From positions 124,001 through 188,000 of the forward strand of contig JAKGSH010000010.1 of the NCBI GenBank assembly GCA_021568835.1: a stretch of DNA of 64,000 nt, in the 5' to 3' direction. A program made the position numbers and the translations under genes. Positions 34,199 to 44,404 of the stretch are shown here, piece after piece; position 1 is the stretch's first letter, and the number at the start of each line of letters is the position of its first letter. Below the pieces are notes generated by a model. The model ran no database searches. It was not told the origin of the DNA and saw only the letters and a list, made by a program, of their open reading frames with translations. Source of the stretch: Streptomyces sp. Tue 6430. GTDB lineage: Bacteria; Actinomycetota; Actinomycetes; Streptomycetales; Streptomycetaceae.

Positions 34199-35024
34199 GC
34201 GAGCTGGTCGCCCTGCGGGTGCCTCCTTCGGGTACGAGGACGGCCCGGCCGTGCTCGAGGACCTCGACTTCACGGTGCGCGAGGGGCGCGCCCTCGCCCT
34301 GCTCGGCCGCAACGGCAGCGGGAAGACGACCCTGATGCGGCTGCTCAGCGGCGGACTGCGCCCGCGCACCGGCACGTTGACGGTCGCGGGACGGCCGGTG
34401 GGGTACGACCGCAAGGGGCTGACCCGGCTGCGGACGACCGTGCAGCTGGTGGTGCAGGACCCCGACGACCAGCTGTTCGCCGCGTCCGTCGCCCAGGACG
34501 TGTCGTTCGGGCCGCTGAACCTGGGGCTGCCCGACGCCGAGGTGCGGGCCCGGGTGGACGAGGCGCTCGCCGCGCTGGACATCACCGCCCTGGCCGACCG
34601 GCCCACCCACCTGCTGTCGTACGGGCAGCGCAAGCGGACCGCGATCGCGGGCGCCGTCGCGATGCGGCCGCGCGTGCTGATCCTCGACGAGCCGACCGCC
34701 GGGCTCGACCCGGACGGCCAGGAACGGCTGCTGGCCACGCTGGACGGGTTGCGCGCGTCCGGTACGACGGTGGTGATGGCCACCCACGACGTCGATCTCG
34801 CCCTGCGCTGGGCCGACGACGCGGCCCTGCTCACCCCGTCCGGCGCGCACACCGGTCCGGCGGAGACCGCGCTGGCCCGCACGGACCTGCTCCGCGCGGC
34901 GGGCCTGCGCCTGCCCTGGGGCATCGCGGTCGCCCGACTGCTCGCCGGCCAGGGCCTGTTGTCCGAAGGCGGGGCCGGACCGCGCAGCCCGGAGGAACTG
35001 GCGGCGCTGCTGGCCGGGGGCTGA
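34195..35024 (+). CDS. cbiO: ECF transporter ATPase CbiO, frameshifted near the start
   Basis: 276 residues when repaired. The start ATG 34195 overlaps the cbiQ stop, but after eight codons the frame is lost. Adding one base at about 34215-34225 links SELVALRV to ASFGYEDGPAVLEDLDFTVR. The ATPase core is intact: Walker A LGRNGSGKTT, Q-loop QDPDDQLF, signature LSYGQRKR (Tyr in place of the second Gly of LSGGQ), Walker B VLILDEPTAGLD and the H-loop ATHDVD. It powers cobalt uptake. Confidence 0.92.
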
Positions 35025-35413
35025 GCCCACGGCGGGGCGCCCGGTCCCGGTACCGCCGGGCGTCACGACGCGGTTCGGCTCGACCCGGACGTCGCGCAGG
35101 CCCCTCCCCGGTACCGCCGGGCGTCACGGCCGAGCCGACCGCCGCGGCATCCCGGCCGAGCCGACTACCGCGGGCGTAGAAGGCCGGGCCGACCCGCGCA
35201 GGGCCACGGCCGGGCCGATGCGGGCGGGGCGGGGCGGCCCTCGACGCCGGCGGCGTCGTGCGCCGGGCCGACCGGCTCGGACCCCACGCCCGCGATTCGC
35301 CCTGCCGGTTCGCCGCGTCCCGCGGGATCCGGCAGGTGCCTGCCGTGCCTCCCGGCAACGAGGGAGGTACCCCTGGCAGTCGGTCCGTGGGCGGGCTCTG
35401 GCATTCTGGCGCC
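35025..35413. repeat. Noncoding gap with a 22-bp direct repeat
   Basis: The same 22-mer (cccggtaccgccgggcgtcacg) occurs at 35046-35067 and 35107-35128; its GGTACC centre is partly palindromic. Shorter gccgagccga units follow. No gene is evident. A CATTCT at 35402-35407 may be the -10 box of the next gene. Confidence 0.75.
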
Positions 35414-36166
35414 GTGCCGCAACCCGCCTCGGTGACGCCCGACGCCCCTCATCCCGTGGGGGTGCCGCTGCTGACCCAGCAGTGGCTCGACCTCTGCTTC
35501 GTCCACTGGGCGGTGGCACCGGAGACGGTGGCGGGGCTGCTGCCGCCGGGCACCGTCGCCGACGTCCACGACGGGTCGACGTACGTCGGTCTGGTCGCCT
35601 TCCGGATGCATCGCGTGGGTTGGCTGGGACTGCCGGGGGTGCCGTACCTGGGGTCGTTCCCGGAGACGAACGTGCGGCTGTACTCGGTGGACGGGCACGG
35701 CCGGCGCGGGGTCGTGTTCCGGTCGATGGACGCGGCGCGGCTGATACCGGTGGTGATGGGCCGCGTCGGTTTCCGGCTGCCGTACCTGTGGTCGCGGATG
35801 CGGGTGCGCGCGGACGGCGACACCGTCACCTACACCAGTTCGCGCCGGTGGCCGGGGCCGCGCGGCGCGTCGAGCAGGATCGTCGTGCGCCGGGGCGAGC
35901 GCATCGGGGAGCCCACGGAGCTGGAGCACTTCCTCACCGCGCGCTGGGGCATGCACAACGCCTTCTTCGGCGGCGCCGCCTACCTGACCAACGAGCACCC
36001 GCGCTGGCCCCTGCACCGGGCGGAACTGCTCACCTGCGAGGAGGACCTGGTCGCCGCGGCCGGACTGCCGGCGCCACCGGGGGCGCCGGTCAGCGTCCTG
36101 TACTCGCCGGGCGTACCGGTACGCCTGGGCCGGCCGGCACGCCCGGCGGGCATCCCGACCCCCTGA
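35414..36166 (+). CDS. YqjF/DUF2071-family protein
   Basis: A 250-residue DUF2071 protein. Typical blocks are LTQQWLDLCFVHWAVAPETV at the start, YVGLVAFRMHRVGWLGLPGV, FPETNVRLYSVDGHGRRGVV, LPYLWSRMRV, and FLTARWGMHNAFFGGAAYLT towards the end. The fold resembles acetoacetate decarboxylase, but no activity is established. GTG 35414 has no ribosome site. A CATTCT seven bases before it suggests a leaderless transcript (inference). Confidence 0.82.
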   Translation: MPQPASVTPDAPHPVGVPLLTQQWLDLCFVHWAVAPETVAGLLPPGTVADVHDGSTYVGLVAFRMHRVGWLGLPGVPYLGSFPETNVRLYSVDGHGRRGVVFRSMDAARLIPVVMGRVGFRLPYLWSRMRVRADGDTVTYTSSRRWPGPRGASSRIVVRRGERIGEPTELEHFLTARWGMHNAFFGGAAYLTNEHPRWPLHRAELLTCEEDLVAAAGLPAPPGAPVSVLYSPGVPVRLGRPARPAGIPTP

Positions 36167-36221
36167 CCTCCTCCCCCTGTCCTCCTGCCCCTGGCCTCCT
36201 GCCCCTGGCCCTTTGCCCCCG

Positions 36222-37766
36222 TCACGGACGGGTTCCCGCCCCCGGACGCGCCTCGGTGTCCGTCGACGAGGCGGTGAACGGATGCCGGGGAGCCGTCAGT
36301 ATCCGCTGTGCCGGGCCCTGTTCGACCAGTTCTCCGGCCTCCAGCACGGCGACGCGGTGGGCGAGGCGCGCGGTGTCCAGGTCGTGCGTGACGAGGACCA
36401 GGGCGAGGTCGTCGCCGTCGCGCACGAGGCCCGCCAGGAGGTCGAGGATGCCGCGCCGGGTGACCGGGTCGAGGCCGGAGGTGATCTCGTCGCAGACGAG
36501 GACCCGGGGCCGGGCGAGCAGGGCGCGGGCGAGGGCGGCCCGCTGGAGTTCGCCGCCGGAGAGGGTACCGGGCGGGCGGTGGGCGAGGTCCGCCGGCAGG
36601 CCGAGGCGGGCCAGCGTCGCCGACGCCTCCGCTTCGGCGGTGTGTTCGTCGGTGCCGCGCAGCCGGACCGCCGTGCGGGCGACCTGCGTGAGGACGGGCC
36701 GGAATTCGTCGAACGCGGCGCGGGCGTCCTGGAACACGTACTGCACGGCGGCGAGCCGCTCCCGGTCGCGGTGTCGCAGGCTGCGCGGGAGCCGCGTCCC
36801 GTCGAGCAGGATCTCGCCGGTGTGGTCGCGGTGCAGCCCGGCCAGGCAGCGGGCGAGCGTGGTCTTGCCGCTGCCCGAGCGGCCGACGACGGCCAGGCAC
36901 TCGCCGGCGCCCAGTGTGAGGCGCGGGACGCGCAGCACCGTGGTGGCGCCGTGCACGGCGGTCAGGCCGCGGACCGTCAGGACGGGCCGGGCGGCCTCGG
37001 CGCCGGTGTCCCGCGGTGGCCGCGCCCGGTTCTCGTCGAGGAGCCGGCGGGTCCACTCGTGCCGGGGGGCGCGCCACAGCCGTTCGGCGGGGCCCGACTC
37101 CACGACCCGGCCCGCCCGCATCACCAGGACCTCGTCGGCGAGGGCGCGCACGACGTCCAGGTCGTGGCTGAGCAGCACGACCGCGATGCCCCGGGCCGCG
37201 ACCGCCGCCAGCTGCGCGACGATCCCTTCCTTGGTCAACGCGTCCTGGCCGGTGGTGGGTTCGTCGGCGACGACGACGCGGGCTCCGAGCAGGAGGGCCT
37301 GGGCGAGCACGACCCGCTGCTGCTGGCCGCCGGAGAGCTGGTGCGGGTAGCGCCGCACCAGCGTCCCGCCGTCCGGGAGTTGGGCGTCCTCCAGAGCGCG
37401 CAGGACCAACTCGTCTGCCGCCGGCCGGCGTTCGGCACGCGGCAGGTGACGGACCCGGGAGCGGGCGATGTCGTGGAGGAGGGCGTCGACGCGGCGGGCC
37501 GGGTTGAGGACGGCCGCGGGGTGCTGGGGCACGTATCCGACGGGTCCGCCGGCGGGGCGGAGCACCTCACCCGTGACGCGGGCGCCGGGCGGGTACTCCC
37601 CCAGCAGCGCGAGGCCGGTGGTGGTCTTGCCGCTGCCGGAGGCCCCCACCAGCGCGGTCACCCGGCCGGGCGGCACCCGCAGGTTCACGCCGTCGACGAC
37701 GGCCCGCCCGTCGATCTCGACGCGCAGGTCGCGGATCTCCGCCGCGGCGGCGGTGGCGTGGCTCAC
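36222..37766 (-). CDS. Peptide-type ABC transporter ATPase, two fused nucleotide-binding domains
   Basis: A 514-residue fusion of the two ATPases (OppD- and OppF-like) of a peptide/nickel-type importer. The first domain has GASGSGKTT, LSGGQQQR and VVVADEPTTGQD; the second has GRSGSGKTT, LSGGELQR and VLVCDEITSGLD. It is the last gene of the eleven-gene operon beginning at 47582. Its GTG overlaps the permease stop (GTGA). It energises uptake of whatever the operon's binding protein recognises. Confidence 0.9.
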   Translation of the reverse strand: MSHATAAAAEIRDLRVEIDGRAVVDGVNLRVPPGRVTALVGASGSGKTTTGLALLGEYPPGARVTGEVLRPAGGPVGYVPQHPAAVLNPARRVDALLHDIARSRVRHLPRAERRPAADELVLRALEDAQLPDGGTLVRRYPHQLSGGQQQRVVLAQALLLGARVVVADEPTTGQDALTKEGIVAQLAAVAARGIAVVLLSHDLDVVRALADEVLVMRAGRVVESGPAERLWRAPRHEWTRRLLDENRARPPRDTGAEAARPVLTVRGLTAVHGATTVLRVPRLTLGAGECLAVVGRSGSGKTTLARCLAGLHRDHTGEILLDGTRLPRSLRHRDRERLAAVQYVFQDARAAFDEFRPVLTQVARTAVRLRGTDEHTAEAEASATLARLGLPADLAHRPPGTLSGGELQRAALARALLARPRVLVCDEITSGLDPVTRRGILDLLAGLVRDGDDLALVLVTHDLDTARLAHRVAVLEAGELVEQGPAQRILTAPRHPFTASSTDTEARPGAGTRP

Positions 37767-38566
37767 GGACGTCGTCCCTTCCGTCGCGGGGTCTTCTCCA
37801 GGGCGGCGTCGAAGAGCAGGTTCGTGCCCGTCGTCAGCGCCACGATCAGCAGGGCGGGCACCACGACCGCCCAGGGCTGCACGAACAGCCCGGTGCGGTT
37901 GCGGTCGACCATGACCGCCCAGTCGGCGGCGTCCGGTGCGACGCCCACGCCGAGGAAGGCGGCCGTGGACACCAGGTACAGCACACCGGTCAGCCGGATC
38001 CCGGCGTCGGCGGCGAGGGTGCGCAGGACGGCCCGGCCGACGTAGCCGACGGCGATGCGCCACCGGGTCTCGCCCTGCATGCGCAGCGCCTCGACCGCCG
38101 GACGGGCCGCGGCCTCGCCCGCCGCCGCCCGCACGATCCGGGCCGCGTCGGGCACGTTCACCAGCGCGACGAGCAGCGCGAGCCCGGCCGTGCCCGGCGA
38201 GAACACGGACGCCACGAGCAGGATCACCAGCAGGGACGGTACGGCGAGCAGCACGTCCAGCGGCCGCATCAGCAGTTCCTCCAGGCGCCGCACGTGGGTG
38301 AGCGCGGCGGCCAGTCCGACGGGGAGGGCGACCAGGTAGGCCAGGGCGGTCGCGGCGAGCGCGCTGAGGACGACCGTACGGCCGCCGAGCAGGACCTGCC
38401 GCCACACGTCGCGGCCGACGAAGTCGGTGCCGAGCGGGTGGCCGTCGCCCAGGGCGAAGGACAGTGAGCGGGGGCCCGGTTCGCCGGCGAGGGCGGGGCC
38501 CAGGAGGGCGAGGCCGAGCGGGACGGCGACGACGGCGAGGCCGAGGGCGAAGCGACCGCGACTCAC
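37763..38566 (-). CDS. Peptide-type ABC transporter permease (DppC-like)
   Basis: A 267-residue membrane protein with about six helices. It has the short DppC-type extracytoplasmic segment (LGDGHPLGTDFVGRDVWRQV). The coupling EAA-like loop is DAARIVRAAAGEAAARPAVE. GTG 38566 overlaps the stop of the other permease, and its own TGA overlaps the ATPase start. It pairs with the DppB-like subunit. Confidence 0.9.
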   Translation of the reverse strand: MSRGRFALGLAVVAVPLGLALLGPALAGEPGPRSLSFALGDGHPLGTDFVGRDVWRQVLLGGRTVVLSALAATALAYLVALPVGLAAALTHVRRLEELLMRPLDVLLAVPSLLVILLVASVFSPGTAGLALLVALVNVPDAARIVRAAAGEAAARPAVEALRMQGETRWRIAVGYVGRAVLRTLAADAGIRLTGVLYLVSTAAFLGVGVAPDAADWAVMVDRNRTGLFVQPWAVVVPALLIVALTTGTNLLFDAALEKTPRRKGRRP

Positions 38567-39534
38567 GCCGCCACCTCCCCGCGGGGCGTCAGCCGGTGGG
38601 CCGCCAGGTCCGCGCCCAGGTTGAGCAGGACGGTCAGCACCCCGAAGACCACGGCCAGTCCCTGGACCACCGGTACGTCCCGTTCGGCGACGGCGTGGAG
38701 CAGGACCGTGCCGAGGCCCGGGACGGCGAACAGCGCCTCGACGACGACGACCCCGCACAGCAGCCAGTCGGCGGTACGGGCCAGTTGCTGCACGGCCGGG
38801 GCGAGGGCGTTGGGCAGGGCGTGGCCGTAGCGGACCCGGGCGCCGGGGACGCCGCAGCGGCGGGCGTGGGCGGCGTACGGCGAGGCGAGGGCGTCGACCA
38901 TGCCGGCGCGGACCAGGCGGGACAGGGAGCAGACCGGCCGGGCGAGCAGGACGAGCACCGGCAGGACCAGGACGGCCGGGTGGGCGAGCAGGTCGGTGCC
39001 GTAGCCGACGGCGGTCGGCGGCAGCCAGGCCAGTTCCAGCGCGACGACCGTCACCAGCAGGATCCCGAGGGCGAACTCGGGGACCGCGTACACCGCGAGC
39101 GTGACGGAGCTGACCAGGCGGTCCGTGAACCGGCCCTCGTGCCGGGCGGCGAGCACGCCCAGGCCGAGGCCGAGCGGGACGAGCAGGGCCAGGGTGAGGC
39201 AGGCCAGCAGCAGGGTCGGACCGAAGCCGTCGGCGAGGTGACCGGACACCGGGCGGCCGGAGGTCAGGGAGGTGCCGAGGTCGCCGTGCGGCAGGCCGGC
39301 CGCCCAGTCCGCGAGGCGCGCGTACGCCGGCCGGTCGAGGTCCATGGCCTCGCGGATCGCGGCGATGCGCGCGGGGTCGGGCTGGTCGCCGGCCAGGGCG
39401 ACGGCCGCGTCCCCCGGCAGCGCCTCGGTGAGCGCGAAGACCAGCAGCACGACGGCCGCCGTCTGCGCGGCGCCGAGGAGCAGCCGCCGGGCGACGAACG
39501 AGCGCAGGCCGCTCGCCTTCGGGCTTCCCCTCAC
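38563..39534 (-). CDS. Peptide-type ABC transporter permease (DppB-like)
   Basis: A 323-residue membrane protein with the DppB layout: first helix VARRLLLGAAQTAAVVLLVF, the loop PGDAAVALAGDQPDPARIAA, and the family block LVSSVTLAVYAVPEFALGIL. The EAA-like coupling region is MVDALASPYAAHARRCGVPG. GTG 39534 overlaps the binding-protein stop; its TGA overlaps the DppC-like start. Confidence 0.9.
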   Translation of the reverse strand: MRGSPKASGLRSFVARRLLLGAAQTAAVVLLVFALTEALPGDAAVALAGDQPDPARIAAIREAMDLDRPAYARLADWAAGLPHGDLGTSLTSGRPVSGHLADGFGPTLLLACLTLALLVPLGLGLGVLAARHEGRFTDRLVSSVTLAVYAVPEFALGILLVTVVALELAWLPPTAVGYGTDLLAHPAVLVLPVLVLLARPVCSLSRLVRAGMVDALASPYAAHARRCGVPGARVRYGHALPNALAPAVQQLARTADWLLCGVVVVEALFAVPGLGTVLLHAVAERDVPVVQGLAVVFGVLTVLLNLGADLAAHRLTPRGEVAA

Positions 39535-41099
39535 GTCAGCCAGACCTTGTCGAAGCGGGCCCAGTCGAGCGTGTTGGCGGGCGCCCCGGTCTCGACGCCC
39601 CTCACGTTGCGGGCGGTCGCGATGATCCAGTCGGCGAACCCCCAGACGAGGAAGCCGCCCTCGGCGTACAGGCGGCGCTGCATGCGCTCGTAGACGGCGG
39701 CCCGTCCGGCCTTGTCGCGGGTGGACTGCGCCTGCTGGTACAGGGCGTCGAAGTCCTGGTGCTTCCACTTGGTGGCGTTGGTGGTGGAGCCGGTGAGCAG
39801 GCGCTGCGAGATGTGGGCCTCGATGGGCATGGCGCCGGAGCGGTAGCAGCACAGGGTGCCGTTGTCGAGGATGTCGCTCCAGTAGGAGTCCTTGCTGCCC
39901 GTCCGGACGTCGACGGTGACGCCCGCCCGGGCGGCCTGGTCGCGGAAGATGCCGGCGGCCTCGGTGAACCCGGCGGCCACGGGCGAGGTGTCCAGGGTGA
40001 CCTCGAGCTTCTCGGCGCCGGCCTGTTTCAGCAGGGCACGGGCCCGGTCGAGGTCCTGGGTGCGCTGCGGGAGGCCGTCGGCGTAGTACTCGTAGCCCTT
40101 GCCGAACAGGTCGTTGCCGACGACGCCCGCGCCGGACAGGGCGCCGTCGACGAGTTCCTGGCGGTCGGCGATCAGGAAGAACGCCTCGCGCACCCGCCTG
40201 TCGTCGAAGGGGGGACGGTCGGTCTTCATGCAGAAGCCCTGCATGGCGCTGCCCCGCAGCCGCACGATGTCGATCCGTCCCTTGCCCTCGTGGGCGCGGG
40301 CGGTGGTGGGGCTGAGTTCGTGGGCGTACTCGACCTGGCCGCCGAGCAGGGCGTTGACGCGGGCCGACTCCTCGTTGGCGACGACGAGTTCCAGCTCGTC
40401 GAGGTGCGGGGCGCCGTCCCAGTAGGCGTCGTTGCGGCGGAAGACGGCCGAGCGGCCCGGCGTGAAGGAGACGAACCGGAAGGGCCCGGAGCCGACGGGC
40501 GCGCTGTCGAATCCGGTGGCGTTCGCGGGGACGATGTAGGCGCCGAACGCGGCCAGCACGTTCGGGAATTCGGCGGTCGGCCGCTTGAGGACGAACTCGA
40601 TGCCGCGGGCGCCGGTGGCGCGGCTCGCGTCGAGGTCGACGGGTTCCAGGGACGCCTTCGCCCGGTACGCCCGCTTCGGGTCGGCGATACGGCGGTAGCT
40701 GTACAGGACGTCCTCGGCGGTGACCGGCCTGCCGTCGTGGAAGGTGGCCTCGCGCAGGGTGACCCGCCAGCGGGTGAGCGTCCTGTCGGGTTCCCAGGAC
40801 GCGGCGAGGCGGGGCCGCGCGGAGAGGTCGGGGCCGTGGTCGGCGAGCTTGTCGTAGAGGGCCTTGGCGCGGGCGACGTCGGCGAACAGGTTGGCCAGGT
40901 GCGGGTCGAGGGTCTCGCTCGCGCCGCCGCCGGCGAACGCGGCGCGCAGCCGCCCGCCCTTGCGGGGTTTGCCGTCACCGCTGTCGGCCCGGCCGTCGCC
41001 GGTGCCGTCGCCGCAGCCGACGAGGGCGAGGGCGGCGGCCCCCGTGCCGGCGGCGAGGAAGCCGCGTCGGCGCAGGCCGGGGAGAGGTTCGTCATGCAT
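39531..41099 (-). CDS. Solute-binding lipoprotein of a peptide/metallophore-type ABC importer
   Basis: A 522-residue family 5 (DppA/OppA/NikA-like) binding protein. It has a twin-arginine motif (LRRRGFLAAG) and a lipobox LVGC with Cys29, so it is a Tat-exported lipoprotein. Family marks are LDPHLANLF, ATFHDGRPVTAEDVLYSYRR, GSGPFRFVSFTPG and FDDRRVREAFFLIADRQELV. It should capture the ligand outside the membrane. In this operon, behind a Zur-like box, the ligand is probably a zinc-loaded product of the upstream biosynthetic genes (inference). Confidence 0.9.
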   Translation of the reverse strand: MHDEPLPGLRRRGFLAAGTGAAALALVGCGDGTGDGRADSGDGKPRKGGRLRAAFAGGGASETLDPHLANLFADVARAKALYDKLADHGPDLSARPRLAASWEPDRTLTRWRVTLREATFHDGRPVTAEDVLYSYRRIADPKRAYRAKASLEPVDLDASRATGARGIEFVLKRPTAEFPNVLAAFGAYIVPANATGFDSAPVGSGPFRFVSFTPGRSAVFRRNDAYWDGAPHLDELELVVANEESARVNALLGGQVEYAHELSPTTARAHEGKGRIDIVRLRGSAMQGFCMKTDRPPFDDRRVREAFFLIADRQELVDGALSGAGVVGNDLFGKGYEYYADGLPQRTQDLDRARALLKQAGAEKLEVTLDTSPVAAGFTEAAGIFRDQAARAGVTVDVRTGSKDSYWSDILDNGTLCCYRSGAMPIEAHISQRLLTGSTTNATKWKHQDFDALYQQAQSTRDKAGRAAVYERMQRRLYAEGGFLVWGFADWIIATARNVRGVETGAPANTLDWARFDKVWLT

Positions 41100-41169
41100 G
41101 GCTGTTCCTTGGAGTGGGATCGGATGGGGGCGGGCGCAAGCGGGTGGAGCCGGACGGGGGGCGGGCGGC

Positions 41170-41970
41170 TCAGGGGGTGGCGCCCAGGCGGGTCACGAGG
41201 TGCAGGCGGTCCCCGTCGGCCGTGGTGCCGGGCATCGCCCCCTCACACCAGGGGGTTTCGGTGCGCGGGCCCGGGCCGTCGTGGAGTTCGAGGACCTCGA
41301 AGCCGTGGGCGGCGAGGAAGTGCCGCAGCTCCTGCGGGAACAGGAGCCGCCAGGCGGAGCGCTGCGCGACGGGCGGTGTGCCGTCGCCGGCGCGCCACAC
41401 GCGCACCCGGCGCAGGAGTTGGGCGTGGCGGTCGACGGACAGGGTGGTGACGGAGCGGTGGGTGACGCCCCGCCAGGTGAAGGCGTCGGCCCTGGGGGTG
41501 TCGAGGAGGTCCGTGCGGCCCAGGAGGTGGGCGCCGTTGCGCATCTCCGCGACCAGCAGCCCGCCGGGCCCGAGGGCCCGACGGCAGGAGGCGAGGAAGC
41601 CGTCGAGCTGCTCGTTGGTGTGGCAGTACAGCAGGGCGCTGTCCAGGCAGATCACCGCGTCGAAGGCGGCCCGGCCGAGGTCGAAGCCGTGCAGGTCGGC
41701 CCGGAGGTAGGCCGGACCCGGGTGGTGGGCGCGGGCGTGGCCGAGCATCGTCTCCGAGAGGTCGGCGCCGGTCACGGTGCGGCCGGCCCGGTGCAGGTGG
41801 GCGGCGTCGCGGCCGGTGCCGCAGCCGATGTCGAGGACCCGTGGACCGGCGTGGTGGTGGCGCAGGCGGTCCTCGGCCCAGCGCCCGGCCAGCCGGTCGG
41901 GGTCGGGGAAGCGGGCCTCGTAGAGCGCGGGGTGGTCGGTGAGGAGGTTCGTGCCCGTGGGGACCGTCAC
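41170..41970 (-). CDS. Class I SAM-dependent methyltransferase
   Basis: A 266-residue Rossmann methyltransferase. Motif I is VLDIGCGTGRDAAHL (about residues 45-59), followed by VTGADLSETMLGHARAHHPG and FDAVICLDSALLY; GGLLVAEMRNG is the post-III strand. GTG 41970 overlaps the exporter stop (GTGA). It probably methylates an intermediate or product of the operon. It is the last of the biosynthetic part, 70 bases before the importer genes. Confidence 0.9.
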   Translation of the reverse strand: MTVPTGTNLLTDHPALYEARFPDPDRLAGRWAEDRLRHHHAGPRVLDIGCGTGRDAAHLHRAGRTVTGADLSETMLGHARAHHPGPAYLRADLHGFDLGRAAFDAVICLDSALLYCHTNEQLDGFLASCRRALGPGGLLVAEMRNGAHLLGRTDLLDTPRADAFTWRGVTHRSVTTLSVDRHAQLLRRVRVWRAGDGTPPVAQRSAWRLLFPQELRHFLAAHGFEVLELHDGPGPRTETPWCEGAMPGTTADGDRLHLVTRLGATP

Positions 41971-43390
41971 GCGTTGCTCCTCTCCTCGGCCGGGTCCGTC
42001 GGATCCGCAGAAGCCACCGGATCCGCAGAAGCCACCGAAGCTGCCGAAGCTGCCGAAGCCACCGGATACGCCGGTTCAACAGAAGCCGCCGAGGCTGCCG
42101 GATACGCCGGGTCCGCCGGAGCTGCCGGGTCCGCGGAAGCCACCGGAGCAGCCGACGTCCCGGTGACGGCCCCCGGGCTTCCGGGCAGCGCGCCACGCCG
42201 GTACAGCCGCGCCACCGCCGCCGCCGACGCCGGGCCGAGCAGCGCGCAGCACACCCACGGCAGCCACCCGGCGCCGGTCTCCTCGCCCGTGTCCATGGCC
42301 CAGCCGACGGCCGTGTTGCCGAGGGCGGCGGCGACGCCCGAGACGGCGTAGAAGATCCCGAAGCAGGTGCCGGTCAGCTCGGGGCGGCAGAAGCCGGGTA
42401 TCAGCTCCATGACGAACGGCGAGGCGATCATGATGCCGAGATGGAGCAGGAGGGCGCCGAGCAGGACGGGCACGGCGCCGAGCCACCCGTCGGACGACGA
42501 GCCGGACACCGTCGCCGGGGCAGGAACGCCAGGCCCATCAGGGTCAGTCCGGCGACGATCCAACGGCCGCCGTGGCCACGCGACTTGAGGGCCCGGGTGA
42601 CGCGCAGCTGGAGTGCCAGGTTGGCGAGCGTGCCGAGCAGGAGGACGAGGCCCGCGGCGCCGTCCCAGCCGGTGGCCTGCCGGGCGCCCTCGGGCAGCAG
42701 CAGGTAGAGCTGGTTCTCCAGGGTGAACATGCCGACCATGGCGAGGGCGAAGCCGAGGAAGGCCCGGTTGCCGGCCACTTCCCGCCAGTCGGCGAGGACG
42801 CCGCCCTTGCCGGGCGGCACCTTCCGCGCGGGCAGTACGAGTGCCTGCGCCAGGGTGAGGACGGCGAAGACACCGGCGGCGGTCAGCGCGCAGGTGCGGA
42901 AGTCGACGAGGAGCAGCGCGCTGCCCAGCAGCGGGCCGATCAGGGCACCGGTGGTGGCGAACACGTTGAACAGGGCGAACGCCTCCGCCTTGCCCTCCCC
43001 CGCCTCCTGCGCGAGGTAGGTGCGCACGGCCGGGTTGAACAGGGCGCCGGCGAGTCCGCTGAGCACCGACGCGGCGAGCAGCACCGGCAGTCCGTCGCCC
43101 AGCGCGAACAGCGCGAACCCGACCGTGCGCAGGGCGCACCCGGCGATGATGACGTTCCGCGCGCCGAGCCGGTCGGCCGCGGAGCCGCCGATGAGGAACA
43201 GGCCCTGCTGGCTGAGGTTGCGCACGCCCAGGACGATGCCGACAACGGCCGCCGACAGGCCCAGGTTCTCGCCGAGGTGGACGGCGAGGTAGGGGATCAG
43301 CAGGTAGAAGCCGGTGTTGACACCGAGCTGGTTGACCAGCAGGAGCCGGACGGCGAGGGGGAAGCGGCGTATCTCATGCCAGGTCCGCAC
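41967..43390 (-). CDS. MFS exporter, frameshifted here, with an Ala/Pro repeat tail
   Basis: 474 residues when repaired. The 12-helix MFS core starts VRLLLVNQLGVNTGFYLLIP and has motif A GSAADRLGARNVIIAGCALR. The frame breaks at GGGG 42517-42520, after IVAGLTLMGLAFLP, and resumes as PATVSGSSSDGWLGAVPVLL through the last helices. The final 65 residues are repeats of A-S-A-D-P-V/A-A type, coded by imperfect 9- to 12-base repeats. It presumably exports the operon's product. Its start overlaps the epimerase gene by 17 bases. Confidence 0.85.
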
Positions 43391-44404
43391 GGGTCACCCC
43401 CAGTCCCGGCCGGTCGCTCGCGCGGACGAGGCCGTCCGCGCCGCCGATGCCGCTCCACGGGTCGTGGGCGAGCAGCAGGTGTCCGTCGAGGTCGGCCCAG
43501 CGGGCCCGGTCGGCGAGGTGGACGGCGGGCGCGAGGCCGAGGCTGCTGGCGGTGAGGCAGCCCAGCATCAGCGCGGTGCCGCTGCCCTCGACCGCCTCGG
43601 CGACGCGCAGGGCCGCCCGGACGCCGCCGCACTTGGCGAGCTTGACGTTGACGCCGTGCACGCGTCCGGCGAGGCGGCGGGCGTCCTCGACGTCGACGGC
43701 GTCCTCGTCGGCGATGACGGGCAGGGGTGAGCGTTCGGCGAGGGCGGCGAGCGTCTCCGGGCGCCGGGGGCGAGGGGCTGTTCGACGGCCTCGACGCCGA
43801 GGTCGGCGAAGCGGGGCAGGAGCGCCTCGGCCTGGCGGACCGTCCAGGCCCCGTTGGGGTCGAGGAGGAGCCGCACGCCGGGCGCCGCGTCGCGGACGAC
43901 GCGGACGCGTTCGACGTCGTCCTCGGGGTCGGGGGCGCCGGCCTTGACCTTGATGATGCGGAAGCCGCTCGCGGCGAGCCGCCGGGCCTCGGCCGCCGCG
44001 TGCGCGAGGGAGGTGATGCCGAGGGTGCGGGCGGTGGCGGCCACGGGTGGCGCGGGCGCCCCGAGGAGCCGGTGGACGGGGGCGTCCGCGCGCTTGCCGA
44101 CGAGGTCGAGGAGCGCGGCCTCGACGGCGGCGGTCACCGCCGGCGGCGCGGCGGGGACGACGTCGGGCAGGGCTTCCAGGGCGCTCTCCGGGTCGGCGAA
44201 GCGGTCCAGACGGACGGCGCGGAGGAAGCGCAGCAGGGTGCCGGTGTCGAGGCCGTAGTACACGCTGGTGACGGCCTCGCCGTGGCCGCGCAGTCCGTCG
44301 TGCTCCACGGTCAGCCACACGGCGTCGCGGGCGGCCATGGTGGAGCGGGAGATCCGCAGCGGTTCGGCGAGCACGAGGCGTACGGTCCGCAGGTCGGTCC
44401 TCAT
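43374..44404 (-). CDS. Dipeptide epimerase-like enolase-superfamily enzyme, frameshifted here
   Basis: 343 residues when repaired. The muconate-lactonizing-type barrel has the catalytic KxK (FRIIKVKAG), metal ligands Asp in LLLDPNGAWT, Glu in VEAVEQPLAP and Asp in VIADEDAVD, and the second base Lys in NVKLAKCGG. A D-x-D in RWADLDGHLLLAHDP matches the ammonium-binding motif of dipeptide epimerases. The break is in the G-runs at 43766-43776. It should epimerise an alpha-carbon in a dipeptide or N-acyl amino acid. ATG 44404 overlaps the upstream TGA (ATGA). Confidence 0.87.
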